A stretch of DNA of 64,000 bases, from the NCBI RefSeq assembly GCF_900188185.1, contig NZ_FZPA01000001.1:558001-622000 (forward strand). The letters run 5' to 3'. Below the pieces are notes generated by a model, which saw only the letters and a program-made list of their open reading frames with translations, was not told the origin of the DNA and did not search any database. Positions 26,581 to 35,430 of the stretch are shown in pieces (positions within the stretch are counted from its first letter, which is position 1; each line of letters begins with the position of its first letter). The translations under genes were made by a program, and so were the position numbers. This DNA is from Sphingopyxis indica (GTDB lineage: Bacteria > Pseudomonadota > Alphaproteobacteria > Sphingomonadales > Sphingomonadaceae).

Positions 26581-27695
26581 CAAACCAAACAAATTGCGCC
26601 CCTGCGCAGGCAGGGGCCTATCACCACGTCTATCAAAATGGCGCGGCGCTTGCGGCACACACCGGAGATGGGCCCCTGCCTGCGCAGGGGCACGCCGACC
26701 AGGAATGTCGGCGTGACTGGACCCGCGAGGAAATCGCGGCACTGTTCGACCTGCCGTTCGACGAGCTGATGTGGGAGGCGCAAAGCGTCCATCGCCGCCA
26801 CCACGCGCGCGGTGAAATCCAGCTTTGCACCCTGCTGAGCATCAAGACCGGCGGCTGCGCCGAGGATTGCGGCTATTGCTCGCAGTCGAAGAGCGCCGAC
26901 AGCGGCCTCAAGGCCACCAAGCTGATGGACGTGCGCGCGGTGCTGCAAGCTGCGGCGCAGGCGAAAGATTCGGGATCGAAGCGCTTCTGCATGGGCGCCG
27001 CGTGGCGCAACCCCAAGGACCGCGACATGCCGGCGATCGTCGAGATGATCGAGGGCGTGCGCGCGATGGGCATGGAAACCTGCATGACGCTGGGGATGCT
27101 GACCAAGGAGCAGGCTCAGATTCTGGGCGCCGCGGGGCTCGATTATTACAACCATAATATCGACACGAGCCCCGAAAATTACGAGAATATCATCTCGACG
27201 CGCACCTTTCAGGACCGGCTCGACACGCTCGAGGAAGTCCGCAACGCCGGGATCAACGTCTGCTCGGGCGGCATCGTCGGGCTGGGCGAGACGCGCGCCG
27301 ACCGCGTCGGCTTCATCCACGCGCTCGCGACACTCGAACGCCATCCCGAAAGCGTGCCGGTCAACGCGCTGGTGCCGGTGAAAGGCACCGTGCTCGGCGA
27401 CATGCTCGCCGATACGCCGCTTGCGAAGATCGACGACATCGAATTCGTCCGCACCGTCGCGGTCGCGCGCATCACCATGCCGAAGTCGATGGTCCGCCTC
27501 TCGGCGGGCCGCGAGAGCATGTCGGAGGCGACGCAGGCGCTCTGCTTCATGGCGGGCGCGAACAGCATCTTCACCGGCGACAAGCTGCTGACCACTGGTA
27601 ACCGGGGCGATAGCGCCGACGCGGCGCTGTTCGCGAAACTCGGCCTCAAGCCGATGGAGAGCGAAGAGCCGATGCGGATGGAAGCGGCGGAGTGA
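26577..27695 (+). CDS. bioB: biotin synthase with an N-terminal palindrome-encoded extension
   Basis: A 372-residue radical-SAM enzyme that inserts sulfur into dethiobiotin. The SAM-cluster cysteines are Cys94, Cys98 and Cys101 ([13 protein letters not shown]); further motifs are [11 protein letters not shown] and [13 protein letters not shown]. The GTG start overlaps the mutase stop by 4 nt. The conserved domain begins at Trp48 ([11 protein letters not shown]), where E. coli BioB has it near residue 7. The roughly 40 extra residues come from a perfect inverted repeat (26598-26618/26671-26691). No in-frame ATG, GTG or TTG lies between the GTG and the conserved domain, so the extension must be translated unless CTG is used. 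Biotin supplies the carboxylase of the same locus. Confidence 0.93.
   Translation: MTNQTNCAPAQAGAYHHVYQNGAALAAHTGDGPLPAQGHADQECRRDWTREEIAALFDLPFDELMWEAQSVHRRHHARGEIQLCTLLSIKTGGCAEDCGYCSQSKSADSGLKATKLMDVRAVLQAAAQAKDSGSKRFCMGAAWRNPKDRDMPAIVEMIEGVRAMGMETCMTLGMLTKEQAQILGAAGLDYYNHNIDTSPENYENIISTRTFQDRLDTLEEVRNAGINVCSGGIVGLGETRADRVGFIHALATLERHPESVPVNALVPVKGTVLGDMLADTPLAKIDDIEFVRTVAVARITMPKSMVRLSAGRESMSEATQALCFMAGANSIFTGDKLLTTGNRGDSADAALFAKLGLKPMESEEPMRMEAAE
26598..26691. repeat. palindromic element (family F) inside bioB
   Basis: Arms 26598-26618 and 26671-26691 are perfect 21-bp inverted copies (GCCCCTGCGCAGGCAGGGGC plus one base), separated by 52 bp. It encodes about residues 8-39 of BioB. The arm resembles the intergenic palindrome at 50720-50772 (CCCCAGCGAAAGCCGGGGCC). 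Confidence 0.88.
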
Positions 27696-28057
27696 TGCTT
27701 AGACTTCCCAGAACTTCAGATGTTGAGGAGGCTCTCCTCCATCATCTACAAAACGCCGGCGGGAAGCAGCGCTCTAGCGACGTGTATGGTCCTCTTGGTG
27801 ATCTTTTTGGTCTGACCTACGAAGAGCAAACTGCTCCGATGCCAAATCAAAATGAGCGCCATTGGGACAATCGAGTTCGCACCGCTCGGAAGCATCTCGT
27901 CGAACGCCAACTCCTCGATAATAGTGAGCACGGCGTCTGGAAACTGACTCAACTCGGGATGCAGGCGAGAACAGCATCTTCGCATGAATTTTCAACGCGC
28001 GAACGCGAGGATGTGAAAAACGCTGGAGCGTCGTCCATTCGACCCGATAAGGTGAAA
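27695..28057 (+). CDS. Mrr-N-like winged-helix module, in frame with pccA
   Basis: 121 codons from ATG 27695 (or GTG 27692), overlapping the bioB stop as TGATG, with no stop before the pccA ATG at 28058. The sequence looks like the winged-helix domain found at the N-terminus of Mrr restriction proteins: an opening helix (VEEALLHHLQNAGGKQ), RHWDNRVRTARKHLVERQLL and the wing GVWKLTQLGMQART. Base use is less GC-rich than its neighbours. It could be a separate small regulator that lost its stop, or a true N-terminal extension of PccA. PccA has its own SD-like AAGG at 28051, so independent initiation is possible. Function unknown. Confidence 0.6.
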
Positions 28058-28630
28058 ATGTTCAAGAAAATCCTGATCGCCAACCGCGGCGAAATCGCCT
28101 GCCGCGTCATCAAAACCGCGCGGCGCATGGGGATCGCGACCGTCGCCGTCTATTCCGACGCCGATGCGCGCGCGCCCTTCGTGCAGATGGCCGACGAGGC
28201 GGTGCATATCGGACCGTCGCCCGCATCCGAATCCTATCTGATCGCCGACAAGATCATCGCCGCGTGCAAGGCGACCGGCGCCGAGGCGGTGCATCCGGGC
28301 TATGGCTTCCTGTCCGAACGCACCAGCTTTGCCGAGGCGTTGGCGAAGGAAGGCATCGCCTTCATCGGCCCGCCGGTGGGTGCGATCGCCGCGATGGGCG
28401 ACAAGATCGAGTCGAAGAAGCTCGCCAAGGAAGCGGGGGTCAACGTCGTCCCCGGCTTCGTCGGCGAGATAAGCGACACCGACCATGCGGTCGAGATTGC
28501 GAACGAGATCGGTTATCCGGTGATGATGAAGGCGTCGGCGGGCGGCGGCGGCAAGGGGATGCGCCTCGCTTATAACGAGCAGGACGTCCGCGAAGGGTTC
28601 GAGAGCGTCAAGCGCGAGGGGTTGAACAGC

Positions 28631-28638
28631 TTCGGCGA
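28631..28638. repeat. 8-bp target-site duplication, left copy
   Basis: TTCGGCGA directly precedes the left terminal repeat of the IS and is repeated at 29519-29526 directly after the right end. Eight-base duplications are characteristic of the IS6 family. Confidence 0.95.
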
Positions 28639-29518
28639 GGCTCTGTTGCAAAGATTGGCGGCAGTCACAGGTAGGCTGTCGCTCTGCGCCGATCAGGCGG
28701 CTGCTGCGAAATGGTGGTTGAGCATGTCCATGGCCTCCGTCAGTGCCGAGGGCCCAATGCCGAAAGCTCTCTCCACAAGGCGCACCTCTCCCCTGATGCC
28801 GGGCTGCAGGCACCAGGGACGAGCCTGTCCTTTGCGCAGGGCTCGCATGACTTCGAATCCCTTGATCGTGGCATAGGCCGTGGGGATCGATTTGAAACCG
28901 CGCACCGGCTTGATCAGCATCTTGAGCTTTCCGTGATCGGCCTCGATCACGTTATTGAGATACTTCACCTGCCGGTGGGCCGTCTCCTGGTCCAGCTTTC
29001 CTTCGCGCTTCAATTCGGTGATCGCTGCACCATAGCTCGGCGCTTTGTCAGTATTGAGCGTGGCCGGCTTTTCCCAGTGCTTCAGGCCTCGCAGGGCCTT
29101 GCCCAGGAACCGCTTCGCTGCCTTGGCGCTGCGGGTCGGCGACAGGTAGAAATCGATCGTGTCGCCCCGCTTGTCGACTGCCCGGTACAGGTAGGTCCAC
29201 TTGCCCCGCACCTTGACGTAGGTTTCATCCAGGCGCCAGCTCGGATCAAAGCCACGCCGCCAGAACCAGCGCAGCCGCTTCTCCATCTCCGGGGCGTAGC
29301 GCTGGACCCAGCGATAGATCGTCGTATGGTCGACCGAAATGCCGCGTTCCGCCAGCATTTCCTCAAGGTCGCGATAGCTGATCGGATAGCGACAATACCA
29401 GCGCACCGCCCACAGGATCACATCACCCTGGAAATGGCGCCACTTGAAATCCGTCATCGCTCCATCCGTTCAATCTCCGCCAAGCATGCTCAAGCTTCAC
29501 GATTTTTGCAACAGAGCC
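28639..29518. mobile_element. IS6100: IS6-family insertion sequence, IS6100-type (880 bp)
   Basis: The terminal inverted repeats begin GGCTCTGTTGCAAA at 28639 and end TTTGCAACAGAGCC at 29518 (14 bp, perfect). The length of 880 bp, the termini and the transposase sequence all match what I know of IS6100. The perfect 8-bp target duplication shows a direct, probably recent insertion. Only one copy is in the window, so no composite transposon is visible. Confidence 0.95.
28693..29457 (-). CDS. tnpA: IS6-family transposase (IS6100 TnpA)
   Basis: A 254-residue DDE transposase. N-terminal helix-turn-helix region (ISYRDLEEMLAERGI, HTTIYRWVQRYAPEM), then the DDE core: first Asp in WRLDETYVKVRGKW, second in LNTDKAPSYGAA, and the Glu in NNVIEADHGKLKM. 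It ends LNHHFAAAA. Length and sequence match the IS6100 enzyme as I remember it, with at most a few substitutions. It is transcribed opposite to the host gene pccA. Confidence 0.96.
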   Translation of the reverse strand: MTDFKWRHFQGDVILWAVRWYCRYPISYRDLEEMLAERGISVDHTTIYRWVQRYAPEMEKRLRWFWRRGFDPSWRLDETYVKVRGKWTYLYRAVDKRGDTIDFYLSPTRSAKAAKRFLGKALRGLKHWEKPATLNTDKAPSYGAAITELKREGKLDQETAHRQVKYLNNVIEADHGKLKMLIKPVRGFKSIPTAYATIKGFEVMRALRKGQARPWCLQPGIRGEVRLVERAFGIGPSALTEAMDMLNHHFAAAA

Positions 29519-29526
29519 TTCGGCGA
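29519..29526. repeat. 8-bp target-site duplication, right copy
   Basis: TTCGGCGA directly after the right IS end, identical to 28631-28638. Confidence 0.95.
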
Positions 29527-30990
29527 CGACCGCGTGTTCATCGAGAAATTCATCCTGAACCCGCGGCACATCGAGATCCAGATTCTCGGCGACCAGCACG
29601 GCAACATCCTTTATCTGAATGAGCGCGAATGCAGCATCCAGCGGCGGCATCAGAAAGTCGTCGAGGAAGCACCGTCGCCTTTCGTCACGCCGGCGATGCG
29701 CAAGGCGATGGGTGAGCAGTGCGTCGCGCTGGCGAAGGCGGTCGGATACTACAGCGCGGGCACGGTCGAGCTGATCGTTTCGGGCGCCGACCCGACGGGC
29801 GAGAGTTTCTACTTTCTCGAAATGAACACGCGGCTTCAGGTCGAGCATCCGGTGACCGAGGCGATCACCGGCATCGACCTCGTCGAGCAGATGATCCGCG
29901 TCGCTGCGGGCGAAAAGCTCGAAATGACGCAGGACGACATCAGGATCGACGGCTGGGCGATCGAGAACCGCGTCTATGCCGAAGACCCGTATCGCGGCTT
30001 CCTGCCATCGACCGGGCGGCTGACGCGCTATCAGCCGCCGGTCGCGGGCTGGACCGACGACGGCGCCGGGAACGGCCGCCGCGGGGTCGACGGCGTGCGT
30101 GTCGACGACGGCGTCTATGACGGCGGCGAAGTGTCGATCTTTTACGATCCGATGATCGCCAAGCTGATCACCTGGGGCGAGACGCGCGATGCGGCGGCGG
30201 ACCTCCAGGTCGCGGCGCTCGACCGTTTCGAAATCGAGGGACTCGGCCACAATATCGACTTCCTGTCGGCGATCATGCAGCACCCTCGTTTCCGCTCGGG
30301 CGAGCTGACCACCGGCTTCATCGCCGAGGAATATCCCGAGGGCTTCCACGGCGCCGACACCAGCGAAGAGGTCGTGCGCGCGCTTGCGGCGATCGCGGGT
30401 TTCATGGCGAGCGCCAATGCCGACCGTGCGCGCCGTGTCGACGGCCAGCTCGGCGACCGGCTCGACCCGCCCGCGAAATGGCAGGTGACGGTCGATGGGG
30501 CCGAGCATCGCGTGAAGGTCGGCGCGAAGCATATCAAGGTCGATGGCGAAAAGATCGACATCGCGCTCGAATATACGCCGGGCGACCGGCTCGTCGTCGC
30601 CGAGATCGACGACAGCGAGCTGGCGGTGAAGGTCGCGCGCACGCGCACCGGCTGGCGCATGACGACGCGCGGGCGCATCCACGAGGTGCGGGTGCTTCCC
30701 GCGCATGTCGCCCCGCTCACCCGGCACATGATCGAAAAGATCCCGCCCGATCTGTCGAAGTTCCTGATCTGCCCGATGCCCGGCCTGCTCGTCGCGCTGC
30801 ACGTCGGGGAGGGCGATGCGGTCGAACTCGGCCAGCCGCTCGCGACGGTCGAGGCGATGAAGATGGAAAATATCCTGCGCGCCGAAAAGGCGGGGGTGGT
30901 GAAAAGCGTCAACGCCGCGCAGGGCGATAGCCTGGCGGTCGATGCGGTGATTTTGGAGCTGGAGTAGGGGCCCGCCGCAACCTCTTTGAC

Positions 30991-31066
30991 GATCGGTATT
31001 TGATCCGGGGTCCATTTGGCGCGGCGCCGGTAGAATGGATCCCGGATCAAGTCCGGGATGACGATG
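30991..31066. repeat. palindromic element family D, copy 2
   Basis: TTTGATCCGGGGTCCATTT at the left and AATGGATCCCGGATCAAGTC ... GGGATGACGA at the right. It is homologous to 24336-24410 and sits in the gap between pccA and the convergent cyclase gene. Confidence 0.8.
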
Positions 31067-31113
31067 GAGAACGAATGGCGGCTGCCCCGTGAAGCCCTCG
31101 GCGTGCCGCCCGC

Positions 31114-31881
31114 TCAATCCACCAGCGCCACCGCCCGGATCCACCCTGCGCTCGCGCGCTCGATCTTCACCGGGAAGCAGGAAAGCGTCCAGCCCGTCGG
31201 CGGCAGCGCGGCGAGATTGGTCAGTTTCTCGATCTGGTAATAGGGCTTGATCCGCCCCGCCTTGTGCCCTTCCCAGATGATCGAGGGGTCGCGCGTTTCG
31301 GCCCAGCGCCTGGCGGTATGGCTGAACGGCGCGTCCCAGCTCCACGCGTCGGTGCCGACGACCTGCACGCCGCGCTGCGTCAGATACAAGGTCGCTTCGG
31401 CACCCATGCCGCAGCCCTGGTCGGTGAAATCGTCGGTGCCGTAAATTGCGCCCGACTGGACGAGGACGATGTCGAGCGGTTTGAGCTCATGGCCGATGCG
31501 CGCGAGTTCGGCCTCGACCTCCGCGGCGCCGACGACGTGGCCCGCGGGCAGATGCGAGAAATCGAGCTTGACGCCGGGGCGGAAGAAGAGGTCGAGCGGC
31601 GCCTCGTCGATGCTCGGCGCAGGCGTCGCACCGCGGTCGGTGGTCGAGTGAAAATGCCACGGCGCGTCCATATGCGTACCGTTGTGCGTCGACAGGGTGA
31701 TGCTTTCGACCGCCCAGCCTTCGCCGTTGGGCAGGTCGCCCTTGGTCAGACCGGGGAAGAACATCGCGATCTGTTCCCACGTCGTCTCGTGGGTCATATA
31801 GGTGATTTGCGGGCGCATCACCGGCGGGTCGGACACGACGGTGTTGGTGATCGGGATCGACAGGTCGATGAAGCGGGTCAT
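31114..31881 (-). CDS. cyclase-family (kynurenine formamidase-like) metal hydrolase
   Basis: 255 residues from ATG 31881 (MTRFIDLSIPITN). The metal-binding signature of the cyclase/KynB family is HNGTHMDAPWHF (about residues 70-81), with additional ligands expected in the C-terminal half. It hydrolyses amide or ester-like bonds in N-formylkynurenine, isatin or similar compounds in relatives; the long divergence from KynB and absence of other kyn genes leave the substrate open. It lies back to back with the MHS transporter (97-bp gap), which could import its substrate. Confidence 0.8.
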   Translation of the reverse strand: MTRFIDLSIPITNTVVSDPPVMRPQITYMTHETTWEQIAMFFPGLTKGDLPNGEGWAVESITLSTHNGTHMDAPWHFHSTTDRGATPAPSIDEAPLDLFFRPGVKLDFSHLPAGHVVGAAEVEAELARIGHELKPLDIVLVQSGAIYGTDDFTDQGCGMGAEATLYLTQRGVQVVGTDAWSWDAPFSHTARRWAETRDPSIIWEGHKAGRIKPYYQIEKLTNLAALPPTGWTLSCFPVKIERASAGWIRAVALVD

Positions 31882-31978
31882 GGCGGCGATGCTGCGCCCA
31901 CGCGCCCGCTTGTGCAAGGCTCAACAGCGGCTATGACGGAAGGCAGAACCGAATTGCTCACCGGGAGGGGGAGCCCGC

Positions 31979-33607
31979 ATGACCGATCAAGCCGCCGTCG
32001 CCGGCCATGGCGCGGCCTATCAGCCGAGCGCGAAGGATATTCGCCTCGTCATCGCCGCATCGTCGGCGGGGACGATTTTCGAATGGTATGATTTTTTCAT
32101 CTACGGAACGCTCGCCGCGATCATCGGCAAGGCCTTTTTCCCCAGCGACAATGCGACGCTCGAAATATTGCTCGTCTGGGCGGGGTTCGCGGTCGGCTTC
32201 GGTTTCCGCCCGCTCGGCGCGGTGCTCTTCGGCTTCCTCGGCGACCGGCTGGGGCGCAAATATACCTTCCTAGTGACCGTGACTTTGATGGGCATCGCGA
32301 CCGCGGGCGTCGGCATGATCCCGCCGGCGGCGGCGATCGGCATTGCGGCGCCGATCATCGTCATCGGCTTGCGCATCCTTCAGGGGCTTGCGCTCGGTGG
32401 CGAGTATGGCGGCGCGGCGATCTATGTCGCCGAACATTCGCCGCCCGGCAAGCGCGGATTTTACACTAGCTTCATCCAGGCGAGCGTCGTCGGCGGCTTC
32501 GTGCTCAGCCTGATCGTCGTGCTGTCGTGCAAGGCGTTGATGCCCGGCGCGATCTGGGAAAGCTGGGGGTGGCGCGTGCCCTTCCTGTTGTCGCTGATCC
32601 TGCTCGCAATCTCGCTGTGGATGCGGCTGAAGCTCTCCGAAAGCCCGGTGTTCCGCGCGATGAAGGAAGAGGGAGAGATTGCGCGCAACCCCTTGAAGGA
32701 AAGCTTCACCTATCCCGGCAATCCGCGGCGCATCTTCATCGCGCTGTTCGGCATTTCGGCGGGGCTGACCGTGATCTGGTACACCGCGATGTTCTCCGGC
32801 CTTTCCTTCCTCAAAGGTCCGATGAAGGTCGACGATACGGCCGCGGAGATCATCGTCGGCACCGCTGCGGCGCTCGGCATGGGTTTTTTCATCGTCGCGG
32901 GGCGCCTTTCCGACCGGATCGGGCGCAAGAAGCCGATCATATGGGGCTATGCCGCGACGCTCGTCCTGCTCTTTCCGCTCTTCTGGTGGATGGGCAGCGT
33001 TGCGAATCCGGCGCTGGAGGCGGCGGCAGCGCGCGCGCCGGTGGTGGTGACGGGCTCGCAATGCAGCTTCGACCCGTTCGCGAAGGCGCAGGCGACCGCC
33101 TGCGGCAAAACGCTCGGCGAGCTGACGAAGCTCGGCGTGCCCTACAAGGTCGTCGCGAGCGACAGCGCGTTCGACAGCGTGACGATCCGCATTGGCGGCC
33201 GCGAGGTCGCGAGCGAAGACCCGGCGATCCTCCGGCCAGCGCTCGAGGCGATGGGCTACGGCTTTGAAAAGCAGATTCCGTCCGCTGCCGGGATCGCCGT
33301 GATCCTGCTCGCGCTGCTCGGCCTCAGCGCGCTTTCGGGCTTAACCTATGGCCCCGTCGCGGCGCTGCTCGCCGAGATGTTCCCGCCGCATGTCCGCTAT
33401 TCGTCGCTCTCGATCCCCTATCACCTCGGGACCGGCTATTTCGGCGGTTTCCTGCCGCTCATCGCGAGTTTCATCGTCGCCAAGACCGGCAACGCCTATG
33501 CCGGGCTCTGGTACACCTGGGGTGTCGTGCTCATGGCCTTCCTCGTCAGTGCCTTGATGCTCAGGGAGCCGGCCGAAGGGCAGTGGGACCGGGTGCCGAA
33601 GGCCTGA
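31979..33607 (+). CDS. MFS transporter, metabolite:H+ symporter (MHS) type
   Basis: 542 residues, about 100 longer than typical ProP/ShiA-like transporters. N-terminal family motifs are GTIFEWYDFFIYG and the loop 2-3 motif GDRLGRKYT; GGEYGGAAIYVAEHSPPGKRG follows TM4, and GRLSDRIGRKKP is the second-half loop. The extra length is a soluble segment of about 90 residues (near 345-435, with two cysteines: SQCSFDPFAKAQATACGK) between late transmembrane helices, predicted on the periplasmic side. Substrate, probably a carboxylate or zwitterion, is not identifiable. GGGAGGGGGAG lies just before the ATG. Confidence 0.87.
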   Translation: MTDQAAVAGHGAAYQPSAKDIRLVIAASSAGTIFEWYDFFIYGTLAAIIGKAFFPSDNATLEILLVWAGFAVGFGFRPLGAVLFGFLGDRLGRKYTFLVTVTLMGIATAGVGMIPPAAAIGIAAPIIVIGLRILQGLALGGEYGGAAIYVAEHSPPGKRGFYTSFIQASVVGGFVLSLIVVLSCKALMPGAIWESWGWRVPFLLSLILLAISLWMRLKLSESPVFRAMKEEGEIARNPLKESFTYPGNPRRIFIALFGISAGLTVIWYTAMFSGLSFLKGPMKVDDTAAEIIVGTAAALGMGFFIVAGRLSDRIGRKKPIIWGYAATLVLLFPLFWWMGSVANPALEAAAARAPVVVTGSQCSFDPFAKAQATACGKTLGELTKLGVPYKVVASDSAFDSVTIRIGGREVASEDPAILRPALEAMGYGFEKQIPSAAGIAVILLALLGLSALSGLTYGPVAALLAEMFPPHVRYSSLSIPYHLGTGYFGGFLPLIASFIVAKTGNAYAGLWYTWGVVLMAFLVSALMLREPAEGQWDRVPKA

Positions 33608-33652
33608 ACGAAGCCATTGGCGCTGCGATCATTCGCCGCTAGGTGCGGGGCA

Positions 33653-34696
33653 ATGATCGACATCGCTTCGCCGCTCCGCCTCCGCCTCGATTCCGCCGCG
33701 CTCGTCCACAACTGGCGCTGGCTCGCACAGGTGGGCGGCGCCGAGGCGGGGGCGGCGATCAAGGCCGACGGTTATGGGCTCGGCGCGCGCGATGTGATGC
33801 GCATCCTCGCGGCGGCGGGCTGCAGCTACTTCTTCGTTGCGACCTGGGCCGAGGCGGCGGCGCTGATGCCGCTGCCGCCGGGCGTATCGCTTTCGGTGCT
33901 CCACGGCGTCGGCGACGAGGATATGATTGCAGCGCGCAGCCTTCCCGCGCGCCCGGTGCTGAACAGCGTCGAACAGGTCGCGCGCTGGCGTGCGAGCGGC
34001 GAGGGGCGGCGGTGCGACGTGATGGTCGATACCGGGATGAACCGGCTGGGCCTGCGCGTCGAGGAAGCTCTCGGCGGAGCGCTCGACGGCCTCGCGATCG
34101 AGACGTTGCTCAGCCATCTCGCGTCGGCCGACGAAGACAGCGCGCTCAATGCGCGTCAACTCGCGGCGTTCAGGGCGGTGCGCGAAGCGGTGCCCGCACG
34201 CCGCTACAGCCTGTCGAACAGCGCGGGGGTGTGCCTCGGCGCCGACTATGGCTTCGACCTGACGCGTCCGGGCATCGCGCTCTACGGCGGCGTCCCCCGG
34301 CGCGAGGCCGCGGGGCATATCCGGCAGGTCGCCTTCCCCGAAGCGCGCATATTGCAGGTGCGCGGCGTTCCGTCGGGCGAAACGGTCGGCTATGGCGCGA
34401 CCTGGACGGCGCCGCGCGACAGCCGCATCGCGGTCGCCAACCTCGGCTATGCCGACGGCTATCTGCGCTGCCACGCCGGATCGGGCGGCGCGACGTGGCA
34501 GGGTCGCGCCCTGCCGCTGGTCGGGCGCGTGTCGATGGACCTCACCGCCTTCGATGCAACCGGAGTCGACGGCCTACGCGAAGGCGACTGGCTGACGCTC
34601 GACTACAACCTCGCCCCAGCGGCGGCGCGCAGCGGCCTGTCGCAATATGAGCTGCTTACCGGACTCGGCGCGCGCTTCGAACGCATCTGGGACTGA
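33653..34696 (+). CDS. alr: alanine racemase
   Basis: A 347-residue PLP enzyme that makes D-alanine for peptidoglycan. The PLP lysine is Lys37 in AAIKADGYGLG, the second catalytic base is Tyr247 in ETVGYGATWTA, and RVSMDLTAFD and YELLTGLGARFERIW close the beta domain. I start at ATG 33653 (MIDIASPLRL); a frame back to 33617 adds only 12 weak residues. It stands alone between the transporter and phaR. Whether it is the biosynthetic or a catabolic racemase cannot be told. Confidence 0.93.
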   Translation: MIDIASPLRLRLDSAALVHNWRWLAQVGGAEAGAAIKADGYGLGARDVMRILAAAGCSYFFVATWAEAAALMPLPPGVSLSVLHGVGDEDMIAARSLPARPVLNSVEQVARWRASGEGRRCDVMVDTGMNRLGLRVEEALGGALDGLAIETLLSHLASADEDSALNARQLAAFRAVREAVPARRYSLSNSAGVCLGADYGFDLTRPGIALYGGVPRREAAGHIRQVAFPEARILQVRGVPSGETVGYGATWTAPRDSRIAVANLGYADGYLRCHAGSGGATWQGRALPLVGRVSMDLTAFDATGVDGLREGDWLTLDYNLAPAAARSGLSQYELLTGLGARFERIWD

Positions 34697-34754
34697 GGAA
34701 CTCGCATTGCGACGGGACATGAGGGCTTATCCCGCGAGCACATCATGTTGCGAC

Positions 34755-34771
34755 GCATCATAATTTGATGC
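34755..34771. promoter_or_regulatory. candidate operator upstream of phaR
   Basis: GCATCA-TAATT-TGATGC is a perfect 6-bp inverted repeat about 75 bp before the phaR ATG, in a locally AT-rich stretch. PhaR proteins repress their own genes, so this is a candidate autoregulatory site; the match to a known PhaR box is not established. Confidence 0.4.
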
Positions 34772-34846
34772 TACTGCGGTGGGACCAAATGCAATATCGC
34801 GTGGCGGGGGCGGCTTTGCCATGGGTTACAGGAGCGAGAGGTCAGC

Positions 34847-35389
34847 ATGGCGAAGTCGAAGACGGCACAGGACGACGATGTCGTCACGATCAAGAAATAC
34901 GCCAACCGCCGCCTCTATGACACCGAACGCAGCTGTTACATCACGCTCGACGATCTGGGCGCGATGGTGCGCGAGGGGCGCGATTTCCGCGTCGTCGATG
35001 CAAAGAGCGGCGAAGACATAACGCACAATGTGCTGACGCAGATCATCATGGACACCGAAACCCGCGGCGAGACGCTGTTGCCGGTCAATTTCCTGCGCCA
35101 CCTGATCGGCCTCTATGGCGACAAGATGCAGTCGATGGTGCCGCAATATCTCGAAGCCTCGATGGCTGCCTTTCACAAGAATCAGCAGGACGTTCGCGCC
35201 GCCTTTGAAGGCGCACTCGGATCGGGCAACCCGCTCGCCGAACTCACGCGCCGCAACATGGAGATGTTCCAGCAGGCAGCGGGCGCGTTCATGCCGGGCG
35301 CGATGTCGAGCAAGAGCAAGGATGCCGAGATCGACGCGCTCAAGGCCGAAATCGCGCAGCTCAAGGCCGAGCTCGCCAGGAAGAAATAA
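34847..35389 (+). CDS. phaR: polyhydroxyalkanoate synthesis repressor PhaR
   Basis: 180 residues. The N-terminal PHB/PHA accumulation regulator DNA-binding domain is clear (VTIKKYANRRLYDTERSCYI, then LDDLGAMVREGRDFRVVDAK and ITHNVLTQIIMD). A second region LPVNFLRHLIGLYGDKMQSM leads into a helical stretch, and the C-terminus is a short Lys/Ala coiled coil (EIDALKAEIAQLKAELARKK). It binds PHB granules and DNA, derepressing phasin genes when polymer is present. No pha synthase is nearby. Start ATG has AGCGAGAGG upstream. Confidence 0.93.
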   Translation: MAKSKTAQDDDVVTIKKYANRRLYDTERSCYITLDDLGAMVREGRDFRVVDAKSGEDITHNVLTQIIMDTETRGETLLPVNFLRHLIGLYGDKMQSMVPQYLEASMAAFHKNQQDVRAAFEGALGSGNPLAELTRRNMEMFQQAAGAFMPGAMSSKSKDAEIDALKAEIAQLKAELARKK

Positions 35390-35430
35390 CCGGGGGCCTT
35401 CTCCCGCCCTCCAGCACAGAAACAGGACCG

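Larger units (their letters stand above)
28058..30967 (+). pseudogene. pccA: propionyl-CoA carboxylase alpha subunit, interrupted by IS6100-type element
   Basis: The 5' part (28058-28638) encodes the biotin-carboxylase start (MFKKILIANRGEIACRVIK ... KASAGGGGKGM). The 3' part (29527-30967) continues EKFILNPRHIEIQILGDQHG through NTRLQVEHPVTEAITGIDLV to the biotinyl site EAMKMEN near the C-terminus. Removing 28639-29526 (the IS and one 8-bp duplication) restores a single 673-codon frame, reading ...NSFGDDRVF... across the join. The insertion is at codon 194, in the ATP-grasp domain. Translation from the 5' part runs into the IS and stops at 28876. Without an intact biotin carboxylase the enzyme should be inactive; the 3' part could still give a fragment with the biotin domain. 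Confidence 0.93.

Noticed and set aside
28639..29518. Composite transposon bounded by IS6100
   Set aside because: Only one IS copy is present and it is flanked by its own 8-bp duplication, so it is a simple insertion.
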